In this document: piece after piece, positions 26,071-34,946 of the stretch | Layout of the letters: each line of letters begins with the position of its first letter | Position numbering within the stretch: the first letter of the stretch is position 1 | Source of the DNA: Methylovulum miyakonense HT12 | GTDB taxonomy: Bacteria > Pseudomonadota > Gammaproteobacteria > Methylococcales > Methylomonadaceae | Direction: 5' to 3' | DNA length: 64,000 nt | NCBI RefSeq assembly: GCF_000384075.1 | Contig: NZ_KB913025.1 | Location: 1,813,551-1,877,550 of the forward strand | Translations under genes and position numbers: made by a program | Notes under the pieces: model-generated | The model's input: the letters and a program-made list of their open reading frames with translations, nothing else | Told to the model about the DNA's origin: nothing | Database searches by the model: none

Positions 26071-27849
26071 TTAATTACTGTTGCCTGTACATCTGGGGCA
26101 CGGCCCTTCGGCGGCTTTATTGCTTAGGGGCATAGGGACGGCCACTTGCATCTGGCAGGGGGGGCTTTCACCCAGTAGGGTAAGTGATGTACCAGTTTGG
26201 GCTTTCAACAGGTAACCTTGGTATCCTGACAGTAGCGCGGCGTTGCCAAGCGTACCGGCAATTTCGGGTTTCGACTGGCCGGTGAGCGCATATCCGATGA
26301 TTTTACCCTGATCGCTGAGGACACGGATAGCATTAGGGTAAGTCTTATCTTTTGGATTAAACATCCAGCCATGGATCCGTACAAACTGGTCTTCGCCAGT
26401 AATAGTGTCCACGGCATCTAACCCGCCTAGACAAGCAGGTAGCTTAGGTTGTTGGACGGCCATGCCCAACTGTTCCCTGGCATCAAGGTAGGGGTACATG
26501 CCAAAGATGGAGATGTTTTTGGAAGAAGCCTTTGCTGCAAAGGCTAAGGCATTCTCAATATTGGGAAAAACACTTTTAATATGTAATGGGTCTTTCACCT
26601 GAAGCTCAAGTGCAAGGGCGGCGATTTTTTTTGTGAATTTTATGTCATCTTGCGGGTGCAATGCTTGGAGTTGTAATGGGATCATCAGCATTCCCAGCGC
26701 TGCGACCGGAAGCAGGATTTTTATGCCACGTTTTTTTATCGCTGACAAAATGGCGGGCGAAAAAATTACAAACAGGGCGGACCATGCCATTAATACAGGC
26801 GTCGTATAGCGGCTGCTCAGGGCTTGTTCCTCGCCGAAAATGAGCCGGCCACCGGCGGTGCCCACAGCGGTGCCCCCTATGTAGAGGATAAAAAATAATA
26901 GGGCCAAGGTTAAGGTGGCTTTGCAGGGCTGGCGTGATAATTTAACCGCTAACCATGCCGAGCAGCCAATAAGGCTAAATCCGGACAAATATGTTAGGCC
27001 AAAGGTTAAGTTCCAAGCATAGGCCCCTTTTCCCAAAAGGTAATAAAAAGGGCTGCCCAGGTAAAGCAGGACGTACTTAACTAAGCCAAGCGGGTTTTCC
27101 TTTAAGGCTTGCGTCAAGGAGCCATGATGTCCCGGTGTTTTATAGCCCTGTAAGTAAAAATAAAGCGAAACCGCAGAAAGGCTGGCTAGTACGCAAACCC
27201 TTGCGGCTCCCTGCCTTGTGATTAACGAATAAACCATCATGAGAGGCAAGGCAAGCATGCCATTGGCCATGGTGCCTACCGAGGCCAAACCAAAGCCACA
27301 CGCTACGAGAAACTGGCGGTTGGCATAGGTTCCCGCAACTGACTTATGGAGCCAATACAATGCACATAACGGCAGTAGTTGGGCCAAAATAAATTGGCTT
27401 TGGAAGGCCCAAGTCAAATTTTCTTTTTGGATCCAAAGGAATAGCCAGGCCGTTAATGCAAGGCCTAGTAAAACCTCGGCAATAGCCGGGGCCTTTGTTG
27501 CAGCCGCATCACGTAGCATTCGCCAAAACACCAGCACGTTAACGCCCACTAAGAGATAGTTGGTGGCGATAAGGAACCAACTGGCGCCACCAAACCATTT
27601 GATGTCAGCCCAAAACAATAGGCGCGCCAAGAAGATGCGGTGCTCATTGTGCTGGAACCACCATGCGCCAGCGTCCCTGTCAGCCACATTTAAAAAGAAC
27701 CCGAGATAGCCATCCCACATATCCCAAAAGGGGACCGGGGAATAAGCCCGCAAGCCGCCAATAATAGCCAAGCCGATCATCAGAATGGCTAATGTCCCAA
27801 AGGCCAATAGTAAGGCCGTTTCTTTTAAGGGCAGTGCTTTCTTGTCCAT
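26071..27849 (-). CDS. Polytopic membrane protein, candidate GT-C glycosyltransferase
   Basis: 592 aa with ten or more hydrophobic helices over the first 430 residues and a soluble C-terminal domain of about 150 residues. After the first helix comes a loop with PVPFWDMWDGYLGFFLNVAD and WWFQHNEHRIFLARL; acidic residues in the first periplasmic loop are the hallmark of GT-C enzymes that use polyprenyl-phosphate sugars. I cannot assign a named family. In the same run as the DprE1/DprE2-like genes, it is a candidate transferase for polyprenyl-phospho-arabinose. There is a 164-nt gap to the preceding gene, in which I see no clear promoter. Confidence 0.65.
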   Translation of the reverse strand: MDKKALPLKETALLLAFGTLAILMIGLAIIGGLRAYSPVPFWDMWDGYLGFFLNVADRDAGAWWFQHNEHRIFLARLLFWADIKWFGGASWFLIATNYLLVGVNVLVFWRMLRDAAATKAPAIAEVLLGLALTAWLFLWIQKENLTWAFQSQFILAQLLPLCALYWLHKSVAGTYANRQFLVACGFGLASVGTMANGMLALPLMMVYSLITRQGAARVCVLASLSAVSLYFYLQGYKTPGHHGSLTQALKENPLGLVKYVLLYLGSPFYYLLGKGAYAWNLTFGLTYLSGFSLIGCSAWLAVKLSRQPCKATLTLALLFFILYIGGTAVGTAGGRLIFGEEQALSSRYTTPVLMAWSALFVIFSPAILSAIKKRGIKILLPVAALGMLMIPLQLQALHPQDDIKFTKKIAALALELQVKDPLHIKSVFPNIENALAFAAKASSKNISIFGMYPYLDAREQLGMAVQQPKLPACLGGLDAVDTITGEDQFVRIHGWMFNPKDKTYPNAIRVLSDQGKIIGYALTGQSKPEIAGTLGNAALLSGYQGYLLKAQTGTSLTLLGESPPCQMQVAVPMPLSNKAAEGPCPRCTGNSN

Positions 27850-28013
27850 AGGTCTAGGTGGTTAAAGGTAAAAAATTGTAAGTTACTGAAAATATTATAA
27901 TAAAATGCTATGTAGGGTTTCCCTGCGGCTTGGGCTGCGTCGCCAGGGCTTACCGTTAGGCTGGGTTTGGCCCGCGGGGCTTGCCCTGCTAGGGATGATA
28001 TGGTTATCCATGG

Positions 28014-29987
28014 TTAGGGTCTTTTTTCAGGGGGGGGTAATGGGGGTGGTTGGATTTGGCTAATGGCCAGGGTGTATTGGCTTTGCCAAAATTCAACATT
28101 TCCCCCAAGTGCCGTAATGGTCATGGCCTTGACTTTTTCACTTTCCAACAAGCTTTGTTGGGTGAATAAGGCCCCGAAACCAGCCGTATTTTCGATTAAG
28201 GGCGAGATGACAAAACCGGCTTCCGCCATGCCTGCAATCAAGCGGAACTGTTTTACCTGGCCGTTATCCAGTTCAAGTGAGATTTGCAATGGGCTGGGCT
28301 TGTAAAGGATACGGGCCATTTGCCCTAAGAAGGTTGGCAAAACTTCAATTTTGGCGAATAAGGCCTGTTCAGAATCGGGGAGGCCCACCCTCTCACCCAG
28401 CTTATGTTTTTCCTTTGTTAGTGCCAGGAAGTTTACAACCTTAGCGATGTTTGCTTTTTTCTGGAGAAAGAGAAAGCCATTTTGCATGTGGGTAGGCTGG
28501 TAATGGGCCATCATGACCGGCCAACTGGCCCCGTCTTCCATGGAGGCCATCCTCCCGTCAATCGGTTCCACCTTGAAAATGATATTGTCCGGGGCTTGTG
28601 TGCCGAGGAGATGGTTCCGGTTTTTCTCCGCCAGCACGGGAGTGTAAGCCGCATAGCTTTGGAAGATGGGGCGTGGTGACCAAGTGTTTCCTGATGCGAC
28701 CAACAATGCTTGGTTGTAAGAGTAGATGTCGGTAGTGCCTTGTAAAACAGGGAAGGAGGCTTGTTTTTGGAGTGTGTCGATCGCCCTATCGAATTCAAGT
28801 CGGAGCCCATTTGGGGTTCCCAGCCTATTGTTTATGCCGTACCACATTGACGAGTAGGTTGATGCGGTATTTTGCAGGAGGCGTCCGGTCGATGTGTTGA
28901 GGTGGGAGCTATCAATGTAGCACCAAGTAAACAAAGCCAAAAGCACGCTTGGCAGGATAGTGTGTTGGCCGCTAGCGACCAAGGCCAGCAGTATTGCCGC
29001 GATTAACAGGGAGGTGCCGGAAATAAGGGCGTGGCCATCATGGCGTACAAACCCCGCTTTGAATGCAATAAATAAAAACATAAAGTAAAGGCAAAATAAA
29101 AATAGTTTTGCCACGGGTGCCGCTTCCATTTTGATGGCAATGATTAACAACAAGGCGCTAGCGGCCAACAAATAAAGGGTCACTTCATCGCTATCGCCCT
29201 CTATGGACATTGCCCCGCTGTAGCCGGAAACGACGGGGGCCATACCAATCAAGTAATCGGCTAAAACGTTGGCCGGATGTCCTGAGGCGATCCAAAACAA
29301 AAACATTGACAGCATCGGGGTGGCTAGGCAGGTGGCCGCCAATAACTTTTCTTTATGGGCCATGAAAAGTACGGCGCATAAAACAATAACGGCGCAGCAG
29401 AGCATCATTATGCTGCCTTTTATTAACGGGAGCAGCCCTAAAGGCGCAAACAGCAATGCCATATGAAAGGGTGCCAATTTGCTTTTGATTGGCGGGGCTT
29501 GTCCGGTAATGGCCATTTTGAAAGTGAGCAATCCCAGCAGCAAAGGGAAACTGAACAGCAAGGTGTCCCGTAGAAACAATGAAGTCAGGTGGTTCGCAGA
29601 AAACAACAACGTAGGGAGGCTAAGCAAAAATACGGAGCCCCATAAATAGCGGGCGCCCTTCATCAAAAGCACAAACATTAGCCAATAGGACAAGGCCAGA
29701 TAGGCGCCGCCGCTGACCATCATCAAATCAGTGGATGGATGGTAGGATTTGGTGAAAATGGACGCATAAGGGCCATAAGTGAAGACGATATCCTTACCCA
29801 TCCAAAGCCCTTGGTGTATCGCTTGGTTGATGCCAAATGCCCATGAATCGTCAAGGTAGGATAAGGGCATGTCCGGGGATAACGGGACAAATAGGGCAAT
29901 GACCGTAATGAGGGACACAAGCCCCAAGGTAAGGGTGGCCAACGGATGGCGGTGTAAGTGTTGGCGGGGCCTTTTCCATGCCAACAT
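28014..29987 (-). CDS. Polytopic membrane protein, candidate GT-C (arabinosyl)transferase
   Basis: 657 aa with about a dozen hydrophobic segments up to residue 390, then a soluble domain of about 260 residues, a layout like mycobacterial arabinosyltransferases or ArnT/PMT-type enzymes. The first external loop carries MPLSYLDDSWAFGINQAIHQ, whose paired aspartates fit the GT-C catalytic motif. It is one base after the DprE2-like gene, so tightly coupled to the polyprenyl-phospho-arabinose genes. Function as the transferase using that donor is inferred from context and topology. Confidence 0.65.
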   Translation of the reverse strand: MLAWKRPRQHLHRHPLATLTLGLVSLITVIALFVPLSPDMPLSYLDDSWAFGINQAIHQGLWMGKDIVFTYGPYASIFTKSYHPSTDLMMVSGGAYLALSYWLMFVLLMKGARYLWGSVFLLSLPTLLFSANHLTSLFLRDTLLFSFPLLLGLLTFKMAITGQAPPIKSKLAPFHMALLFAPLGLLPLIKGSIMMLCCAVIVLCAVLFMAHKEKLLAATCLATPMLSMFLFWIASGHPANVLADYLIGMAPVVSGYSGAMSIEGDSDEVTLYLLAASALLLIIAIKMEAAPVAKLFLFCLYFMFLFIAFKAGFVRHDGHALISGTSLLIAAILLALVASGQHTILPSVLLALFTWCYIDSSHLNTSTGRLLQNTASTYSSMWYGINNRLGTPNGLRLEFDRAIDTLQKQASFPVLQGTTDIYSYNQALLVASGNTWSPRPIFQSYAAYTPVLAEKNRNHLLGTQAPDNIIFKVEPIDGRMASMEDGASWPVMMAHYQPTHMQNGFLFLQKKANIAKVVNFLALTKEKHKLGERVGLPDSEQALFAKIEVLPTFLGQMARILYKPSPLQISLELDNGQVKQFRLIAGMAEAGFVISPLIENTAGFGALFTQQSLLESEKVKAMTITALGGNVEFWQSQYTLAISQIQPPPLPPPEKRP

Positions 29988-29988
29988 G

Positions 29989-30744
29989 CTAAATGTCCAA
30001 TTTATTAAAGAGCATCCTTGGCAAATGCCGGATGGCCATCATGATCAAAGCCCATTTGGCGGGTGTGTAAACCACGGGCTTGCCTTGCCCTATGCCTTTA
30101 ACAATGGCTTGGGCGACATCTTCCACATTGGCGAGCTTGCCGCCTTGTTGTTTGAGCTGTGCCGTCATGGGCGTATCGGTGGGGCCAGGTTTGACCAGCA
30201 CCACCTTGACTTGGGTTTTTGCCAGGCGGTGTTGGAGCCCTTGGGCGTAGCGCGTCACCAAGCCCTTGGCGGCACCGTAAACATAATTGGATTTGCGCCC
30301 ACGATCCCCCGCCACTGAGCCAATGATCGCCAAGGTGCCGTGGTTGGCCTGCTGCATGGGGCTGATAAACGCTTCGGCAAATAACACGGGGGAAACGCCG
30401 TTTATGGCCAGGGCTTCGTGGTTGGCGGACAAATCCTGCTGGCATTGGATTTGGTCGGGCAAGGAGCCGTGCGCAATCAGCACAATGTCGGGGCTGCCTT
30501 CGCTAGTGATGTTTGCAACCAGCTGCCGGATGGCTAAAGGGTCAATAAAATCGCCTGCAAGCGAACGGATCGTGGATTGTGGGCTGCGTACCCGCAAATC
30601 GGCGGCGACCTTTTCCGTTTTGGCGAGGTTGCGGCCAACCAAAACCAGGTTCACTGCTGAATCTTTAACCCACAAGCGGGCGCAATGTTCGGCAATCGCC
30701 GAGGTGGCCCCTATTATGGCAATGCTTTTGATGGTGTCCGGCAC
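29989..30744 (-). CDS. SDR reductase, DprE2-like (decaprenyl-phospho-2-keto-erythro-pentose reductase)
   Basis: 251 aa short-chain dehydrogenase. Cofactor motif IAIIGATSAIAEHCARLW, catalytic serine in TLAIIGSVAGDRGRKSN, and Y-x3-K in YVYGAAKG; then VVLVKPGPTDTPMTAQL. The GATSAIA and GSVAGDRGR patterns are those of DprE2 of mycobacteria, the NADH-dependent reductase that completes 2'-epimerisation of polyprenyl-phospho-ribose to polyprenyl-phospho-arabinose. It is adjacent (2 nt) to the DprE1-like gene, as expected for an enzyme pair that passes an intermediate. Confidence 0.85.
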   Translation of the reverse strand: MPDTIKSIAIIGATSAIAEHCARLWVKDSAVNLVLVGRNLAKTEKVAADLRVRSPQSTIRSLAGDFIDPLAIRQLVANITSEGSPDIVLIAHGSLPDQIQCQQDLSANHEALAINGVSPVLFAEAFISPMQQANHGTLAIIGSVAGDRGRKSNYVYGAAKGLVTRYAQGLQHRLAKTQVKVVLVKPGPTDTPMTAQLKQQGGKLANVEDVAQAIVKGIGQGKPVVYTPAKWALIMMAIRHLPRMLFNKLDI

Positions 30745-30746
30745 GG

Positions 30747-32045
30747 TTATTCTCCAATTAAACGCCGCGACAAAGCCGAGCTCATGCCAGGGTCGCGGTA
30801 TTGCAAAAATTCTGATAGGCGCGGATAGCCGGCGATAAAAAGGTCGCGGGGCATCCGGGCATCTTTGGCGAGATAAATCCGCCCGCCCGCTTCCCTGACA
30901 ATCGCGTCCAGCTTCCCAAAGAGCTTGTGTGTCCGTTGCCCTTGGTTAGGGAAATCTAAGGCCAGGGTCACGCCCGGTTGCGGGAAACTCATCATGCCCA
31001 CAGGCTTACGGTCACCAAATGTTTTCAGGACGGCTAAGAAGGAACCTTCACCGCTTTTGGCGATTTCTTTTAGCATCGCTTGTACGGCATCAAAACCAAC
31101 CGGACGCGGGACGACGCTTTGGTATTGGAAGAAACCTTTGGGGCCGTACATCCGGTTCCAATCCAGCAAATTATCCAGCGGATAAAAAAAAGCTTCGTAT
31201 TGCACAAGCCGCTGGCCGCTGTCCCGTTTTTTGAGGTGGAAATAGCCCGTGTTGAGCACCGGGAGCGACAGTGGGTTGACTAGCGATACGGGAGGGACAA
31301 AAGGCATGGCCAGTTTGCGGCTTGATGGCCCGTGGCTTAAGGCAAGCGGGGTGGGGTTGCCGCGCATGAACAACCCGCGCACGCTTTTGCTGTGCAGGCA
31401 ATCCAGCCAGGAAACCGTGTGTTCCCAACCCGTTTCTGACGCATCCGCCAAACTAAAAAATTCGGCCAAGCTGTTATAAGGCAGGGTTTCGGTGGCCAAC
31501 CAAGGGCCGGGAACCCGGCGTAATTGGATTTCGGCTTCGGTGATGATGCCGGTCAAGCCAAAGCCGCCAACCGTGGCGGCAAACCAATCGGGCTCAAGAC
31601 CGGGCCCGCAGCTAATGGGGGGGCTGTCGCTACGGATTAATGTCAACTGGCGGATGTGGTCGCCAAAGGATCCCGACACATGATGGTTTTTGCCGTGGAC
31701 GTCGTTGGCAATCGCGCCGCCGACGGTAATGAACTGGGTGCCGGGTGTGACAGGCAAAATCCAACCTCTGGGGATGAACAGCCGCTGGATGTCACGCAAC
31801 AACACGCCCGCTTCACAGTGCAAGCGCCCCGTGTTTTCATCAAAACGGATAAAGTGGTCGAGTTTGGTGGTGTCCCATAAAATGCCGTTCGGGTTCAGGC
31901 AGACGTCGCCATAACTGCGCCCCATCCCATGGGCGATGCCGGGCCGGCCATTTTTCAGTTGCCGGATAATGTGCTCCTGGCCGGTCAATGCCTGGACTTC
32001 ATGTTCCCAGCGTCCCAGCCTTCCCCATGAAGAAATGGCCGCCAT
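30747..32045 (-). CDS. FAD-binding oxidase, DprE1-like (polyprenyl-phospho-ribose 2'-oxidase)
   Basis: 432 aa VAO-type flavoenzyme. FAD-binding motifs GMGRSYGDVCLNPNG, PVTPGTQFITVGGAIANDVH and GKNHHVSGSFGDH are nearly those of mycobacterial DprE1, which oxidises the 2'-hydroxyl of decaprenyl-phospho-ribose. The active-site lysine region is kept (RIYLAKDARMPRDLF, equal to the YTAKDSR region of DprE1). The residue matching the benzothiazinone-target cysteine (in NICVDF) reads alanine here (TLALDF). It is immediately downstream of the HAD-UbiA gene and 2 nt upstream of the DprE2-like gene. Confidence 0.87.
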   Translation of the reverse strand: MAAISSWGRLGRWEHEVQALTGQEHIIRQLKNGRPGIAHGMGRSYGDVCLNPNGILWDTTKLDHFIRFDENTGRLHCEAGVLLRDIQRLFIPRGWILPVTPGTQFITVGGAIANDVHGKNHHVSGSFGDHIRQLTLIRSDSPPISCGPGLEPDWFAATVGGFGLTGIITEAEIQLRRVPGPWLATETLPYNSLAEFFSLADASETGWEHTVSWLDCLHSKSVRGLFMRGNPTPLALSHGPSSRKLAMPFVPPVSLVNPLSLPVLNTGYFHLKKRDSGQRLVQYEAFFYPLDNLLDWNRMYGPKGFFQYQSVVPRPVGFDAVQAMLKEIAKSGEGSFLAVLKTFGDRKPVGMMSFPQPGVTLALDFPNQGQRTHKLFGKLDAIVREAGGRIYLAKDARMPRDLFIAGYPRLSEFLQYRDPGMSSALSRRLIGE

Positions 32046-33470
32046 TTAAGCCACCGCCCCCATCACCAAGACTGCGGCAAAGGCAAGGCCTGCAATCAAG
32101 CTAGCCCTGTCTTTAATGGCAAACACCAAAGGGTCGTCATGCATATTGCCCCGGTGCGCCTGCATCCACATCCAGCTTATCCAGAACAACACCAACGGGA
32201 CGGCGCCCCATATAAATTCAGGGGTTTTATAGAGCAGCGCGACCGCGTTGCTGTTCAGGTAAAGGGCCAACACCAGGGCCGCGGCATAACCGGAGGTGAT
32301 GCCCATCATTTGCACTATGGGCGCATCTGATGTGTTATAACCGCGTCCATGCACTTTGTGTTTGCCGGCCAGCAGTTGGACTTGTAATTCGGCATACCGT
32401 TTGACAAAGGCCAGCGACAAAAACAGGAAGACTGAAAATGCCAGTAACCAGAAGGACAGCGCCATATTGGCCGCAGCGGCACCCGCGATGATGCGCAGGG
32501 TATAAAGCATCGCCAGGGTGAGGCAGTCGACGATGATGGCCCGCTTGAGCCACCAAGAATAAGCGCAGGTGACCACAAAATAGAACATCAGCCATGGTAA
32601 AAAACTCCCCCCCACATATTGCCCTAGCCCTAAACTGACCGCCAACAACGCTGGCGCCAACAGCACGCCTGCCCAGACGGGAATTAGCCCTGACGCGAAA
32701 GGCCTTTTGCATTTGCGCGGATGTTGGCGGTCGCTTTCCAAATCCAGCAAGTCATTGGCGATATAAACCGAAGAAGCGCATAGGCTGAAAGAGGAAAAGG
32801 CCAGCAAGAGCGCCAGCCAATGCGCCGGATGGGATAGTTGGTGCGCGGCAATGAGCGGGACAAAAAGCAGCAGGTTTTTCAGCCACTGGTGGATGCGCAG
32901 CATCCGGCGGAAATCCGCAAGTTTCAAGGCGGGCGGAGGGAAATCGCGTTCTATCTTGCAACAAGCCGCCGCTTGTCCGGCCAAGTTGGCGGTGGCATTG
33001 ACGGTCACCGCGTTGCGGGAGCATTGCCAAACTTTTAAGTCGGCATGGGAGTTGCCCGCATAATCAAAGCCGGCGAGGCCAAAACGTTGTGCAAGGGCTT
33101 CGGCTTTTTGTTTGCCTGCCAAGTTAGTGTCCCCATCGCTAGCCATCACGTCGTCAAAAATACCGAGATAGGTTGCTATTGAGGTGGCGATGGCAAGGTC
33201 AGACGCCGTGCATAAGATCAATTTCCGGCCTTCCGCCCGCTGTTGCTTTAACCAATCCAATAACTCATGGTTATAGGGCAAGGAACTGGGGTCAAAATGG
33301 GTGTTGTTGGCCAAATGGCGTTTGAGCACGGCCTTGCCTTGCAATAACCAGTAAGGGATGCGCAAAGTGTCGAAAGGTTTGTCGCGCAATGCCCTCAATG
33401 CCGATTCGTGGAGCATATCGGTCAGGATCAATGTCCCGTCAAGGTCAACGACAAGGGGGTGCAAATTCAA
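32046..33470 (-). CDS. HAD phosphatase-UbiA prenyltransferase fusion (polyprenyl-phosphate phosphoribosyltransferase-like)
   Basis: About 474 aa. N-terminal HAD domain: motif I VVDLDGTLILTD, motif II region LILCTASDLAIAT, motif IV YAGNSHADLKVW. C-terminal UbiA membrane domain (from about residue 190) with prenyl-diphosphate motif NDLLDLESDRQHPRK and the second motif IIVDCLTLAMLYTLRIIAGA. In mycobacteria the UbiA enzyme joins PRPP ribose-phosphate to decaprenyl phosphate and a separate phosphatase removes the 5-phosphate; here one polypeptide could do both. Start set at TTG 33470, five bases after GGGAGGG; a longer reading from TTG 33506 has no ribosome binding site. First gene of the glycan operon. 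Confidence 0.85.
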   Translation of the reverse strand: MNLHPLVVDLDGTLILTDMLHESALRALRDKPFDTLRIPYWLLQGKAVLKRHLANNTHFDPSSLPYNHELLDWLKQQRAEGRKLILCTASDLAIATSIATYLGIFDDVMASDGDTNLAGKQKAEALAQRFGLAGFDYAGNSHADLKVWQCSRNAVTVNATANLAGQAAACCKIERDFPPPALKLADFRRMLRIHQWLKNLLLFVPLIAAHQLSHPAHWLALLLAFSSFSLCASSVYIANDLLDLESDRQHPRKCKRPFASGLIPVWAGVLLAPALLAVSLGLGQYVGGSFLPWLMFYFVVTCAYSWWLKRAIIVDCLTLAMLYTLRIIAGAAAANMALSFWLLAFSVFLFLSLAFVKRYAELQVQLLAGKHKVHGRGYNTSDAPIVQMMGITSGYAAALVLALYLNSNAVALLYKTPEFIWGAVPLVLFWISWMWMQAHRGNMHDDPLVFAIKDRASLIAGLAFAAVLVMGAVA

Positions 33471-33575
33471 AATAGCCCTCCCATGAAGCAGGAAAGAATT
33501 GGCCAATAAGGGAACTCATAAGGTGTGCCAAGTTTTTCAGCAGAAACCGCATTTTTTTGATGAAAACATGGGCTG

Positions 33576-33605
33576 ACTATAATCTGTGCTTAGGAAGCCT
33601 GTCAA
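33576..33605 (-). promoter_or_regulatory. Sigma-70 promoter of the glycan operon
   Basis: Minus strand: perfect -35 TTGACA (33605-33600), 18-nt spacer, -10 TATAGT (33581-33576); one base shifted, TTATAG gives 17 nt. Transcription would start near 33569, about 100 nt before the TTG at 33470. It is the best promoter match in this part of the window. Confidence 0.7.
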
Positions 33606-34162
33606 TTTGTAAAGGCCTGAAAGCCAATCCCCTCGCGGCTGGTCACACTGTTTATCCTGGGAGGGTTGGGCCGCACAGGCCCGCTTCGGGATTTTGGGGA
33701 TGTGTCTTAACAGCGTCGCGGGCGGTTCGGGCGCACGGAGCGCAGAAACCGGAATGTGCTGGATGTACATGAGGAAAGCGGGTGCCGCCCAACGCCGCCA
33801 TCGGGCCGCGTTGCCGCTTTTAAAACGCGTTCTGACGCCGGGTGGACTTGCTTAAGTAAGTTATATGAAGGCATGTTAAGCCTATCTTTGTTATGAAATA
33901 ATGTATAATTCGCCGCTAACATGCGATAACGGACTATCCGGCACATGTTTATAAGCTATCCATGCCACTGTACACGCCCACTATCCCTAATGCCTGACCA
34001 ATCCGCTAATATTTTTCGGTATAGTGCCATCGCGGTCAAAAGCTATGCCTCCGTCCAACTTGCCAATCCCTAATATTTGTAAGCATGGGCAAAATCAAGA
34101 AAAATCTTGTGGTTTAGCCAACAGGGCCAACATAACATCGACTGTAAAGCCGCTCCCTAACG
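33606..34162. other. Gene-free region upstream of mlaE, with repeat fragment
   Basis: No gene seen. A GC-rich stretch at about 33660-33845 ends TTTTAAAACGCGTTCTGACG, which resembles repeat copies at 49926, 50309-50385 and 56345-56462. A TATAAT at 33904-33909, with no good -35, is a possible mlaE promoter element. The mlaF gene usually found just before mlaE is not here. Confidence 0.5.
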
Positions 34163-34945
34163 ATGATTCAATTTTTACAGAATTTGGGTAAAAGCACCCG
34201 TTCCAGTTTCACCAAATTGGGACGGGGGACTTTCTTTTTGTTGCAAACCCTATCCGGTATCCCCAGTGTCTTATTACGTCCGCGCTTATTGCTGAACCAA
34301 TTGTATTCAGTGGGGGTGTTGTCGTTTTTGATCATCACCATTTCCGGTTTGTTTGTCGGCATGGTGTTGGGCTTGCAGGGCTATTACATCTTGTCTGATT
34401 TTGGCGCTGAGGCCACCTTGGGCGTGATGGTCGCGGCTTCTTTGGTGCGCGAATTGGGGCCGGTGGTGTCGGCATTGTTGTTCGCGGGGCGGGCCGGCTC
34501 GGCATTGACGGCTGAAATTGGCCTGATGAAAGCCACCGAACAATTGTCCGGCATGGAAATGATGGCGGTCGATCCGGTCAAACGCATCATTTCCCCGCGG
34601 TTTTTGGCGGGTTGTCTGTCCATGCCTTTGTTGACGGCGTTGTTCAGCGCGATTGGTGTGATTGGCGGGCAGCTGATCGGTTCCGGTTTGTTGGGCGTGG
34701 ATGAAGGCGCTTACTGGTCACAAATGCAGGCCAGCATTGATTTCCAGGATGACATCATCAATGGCGTGATCAAAAGTTTTGTCTTCGGCTGGGTGACTTC
34801 ATGGATTGCCTTGTTTGAAGGTTATGATGCCATCCCCACCTCCGAAGGGGTCAGCCGCGCCACCACCCGTACCGTGGTCAATTCCGCTTTCAGTATCTTA
34901 GGCCTTGATTTTATTCTTACCGCTCTCATGTTTGGAGACAATTAA
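34163..34945 (+). CDS. mlaE: MlaE phospholipid ABC transporter permease
   Basis: 260 aa inner-membrane permease of the Mla system, which moves phospholipids between outer and inner membrane and keeps the outer leaflet asymmetric. Conserved MlaE core: SGLFVGMVLGLQGYYILSDF, VAASLVRELGPVVSALLFAG, RAGSALTAEIGLMKATEQLS and MEMMAVDPVKRIISPRFLAG. First gene of an mlaE-mlaD-mlaB-murA run. Its ATPase partner MlaF is not encoded upstream, so it must come from elsewhere in the genome. Confidence 0.93.
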   Translation: MIQFLQNLGKSTRSSFTKLGRGTFFLLQTLSGIPSVLLRPRLLLNQLYSVGVLSFLIITISGLFVGMVLGLQGYYILSDFGAEATLGVMVAASLVRELGPVVSALLFAGRAGSALTAEIGLMKATEQLSGMEMMAVDPVKRIISPRFLAGCLSMPLLTALFSAIGVIGGQLIGSGLLGVDEGAYWSQMQASIDFQDDIINGVIKSFVFGWVTSWIALFEGYDAIPTSEGVSRATTRTVVNSAFSILGLDFILTALMFGDN

Positions 34946-34946
34946 C

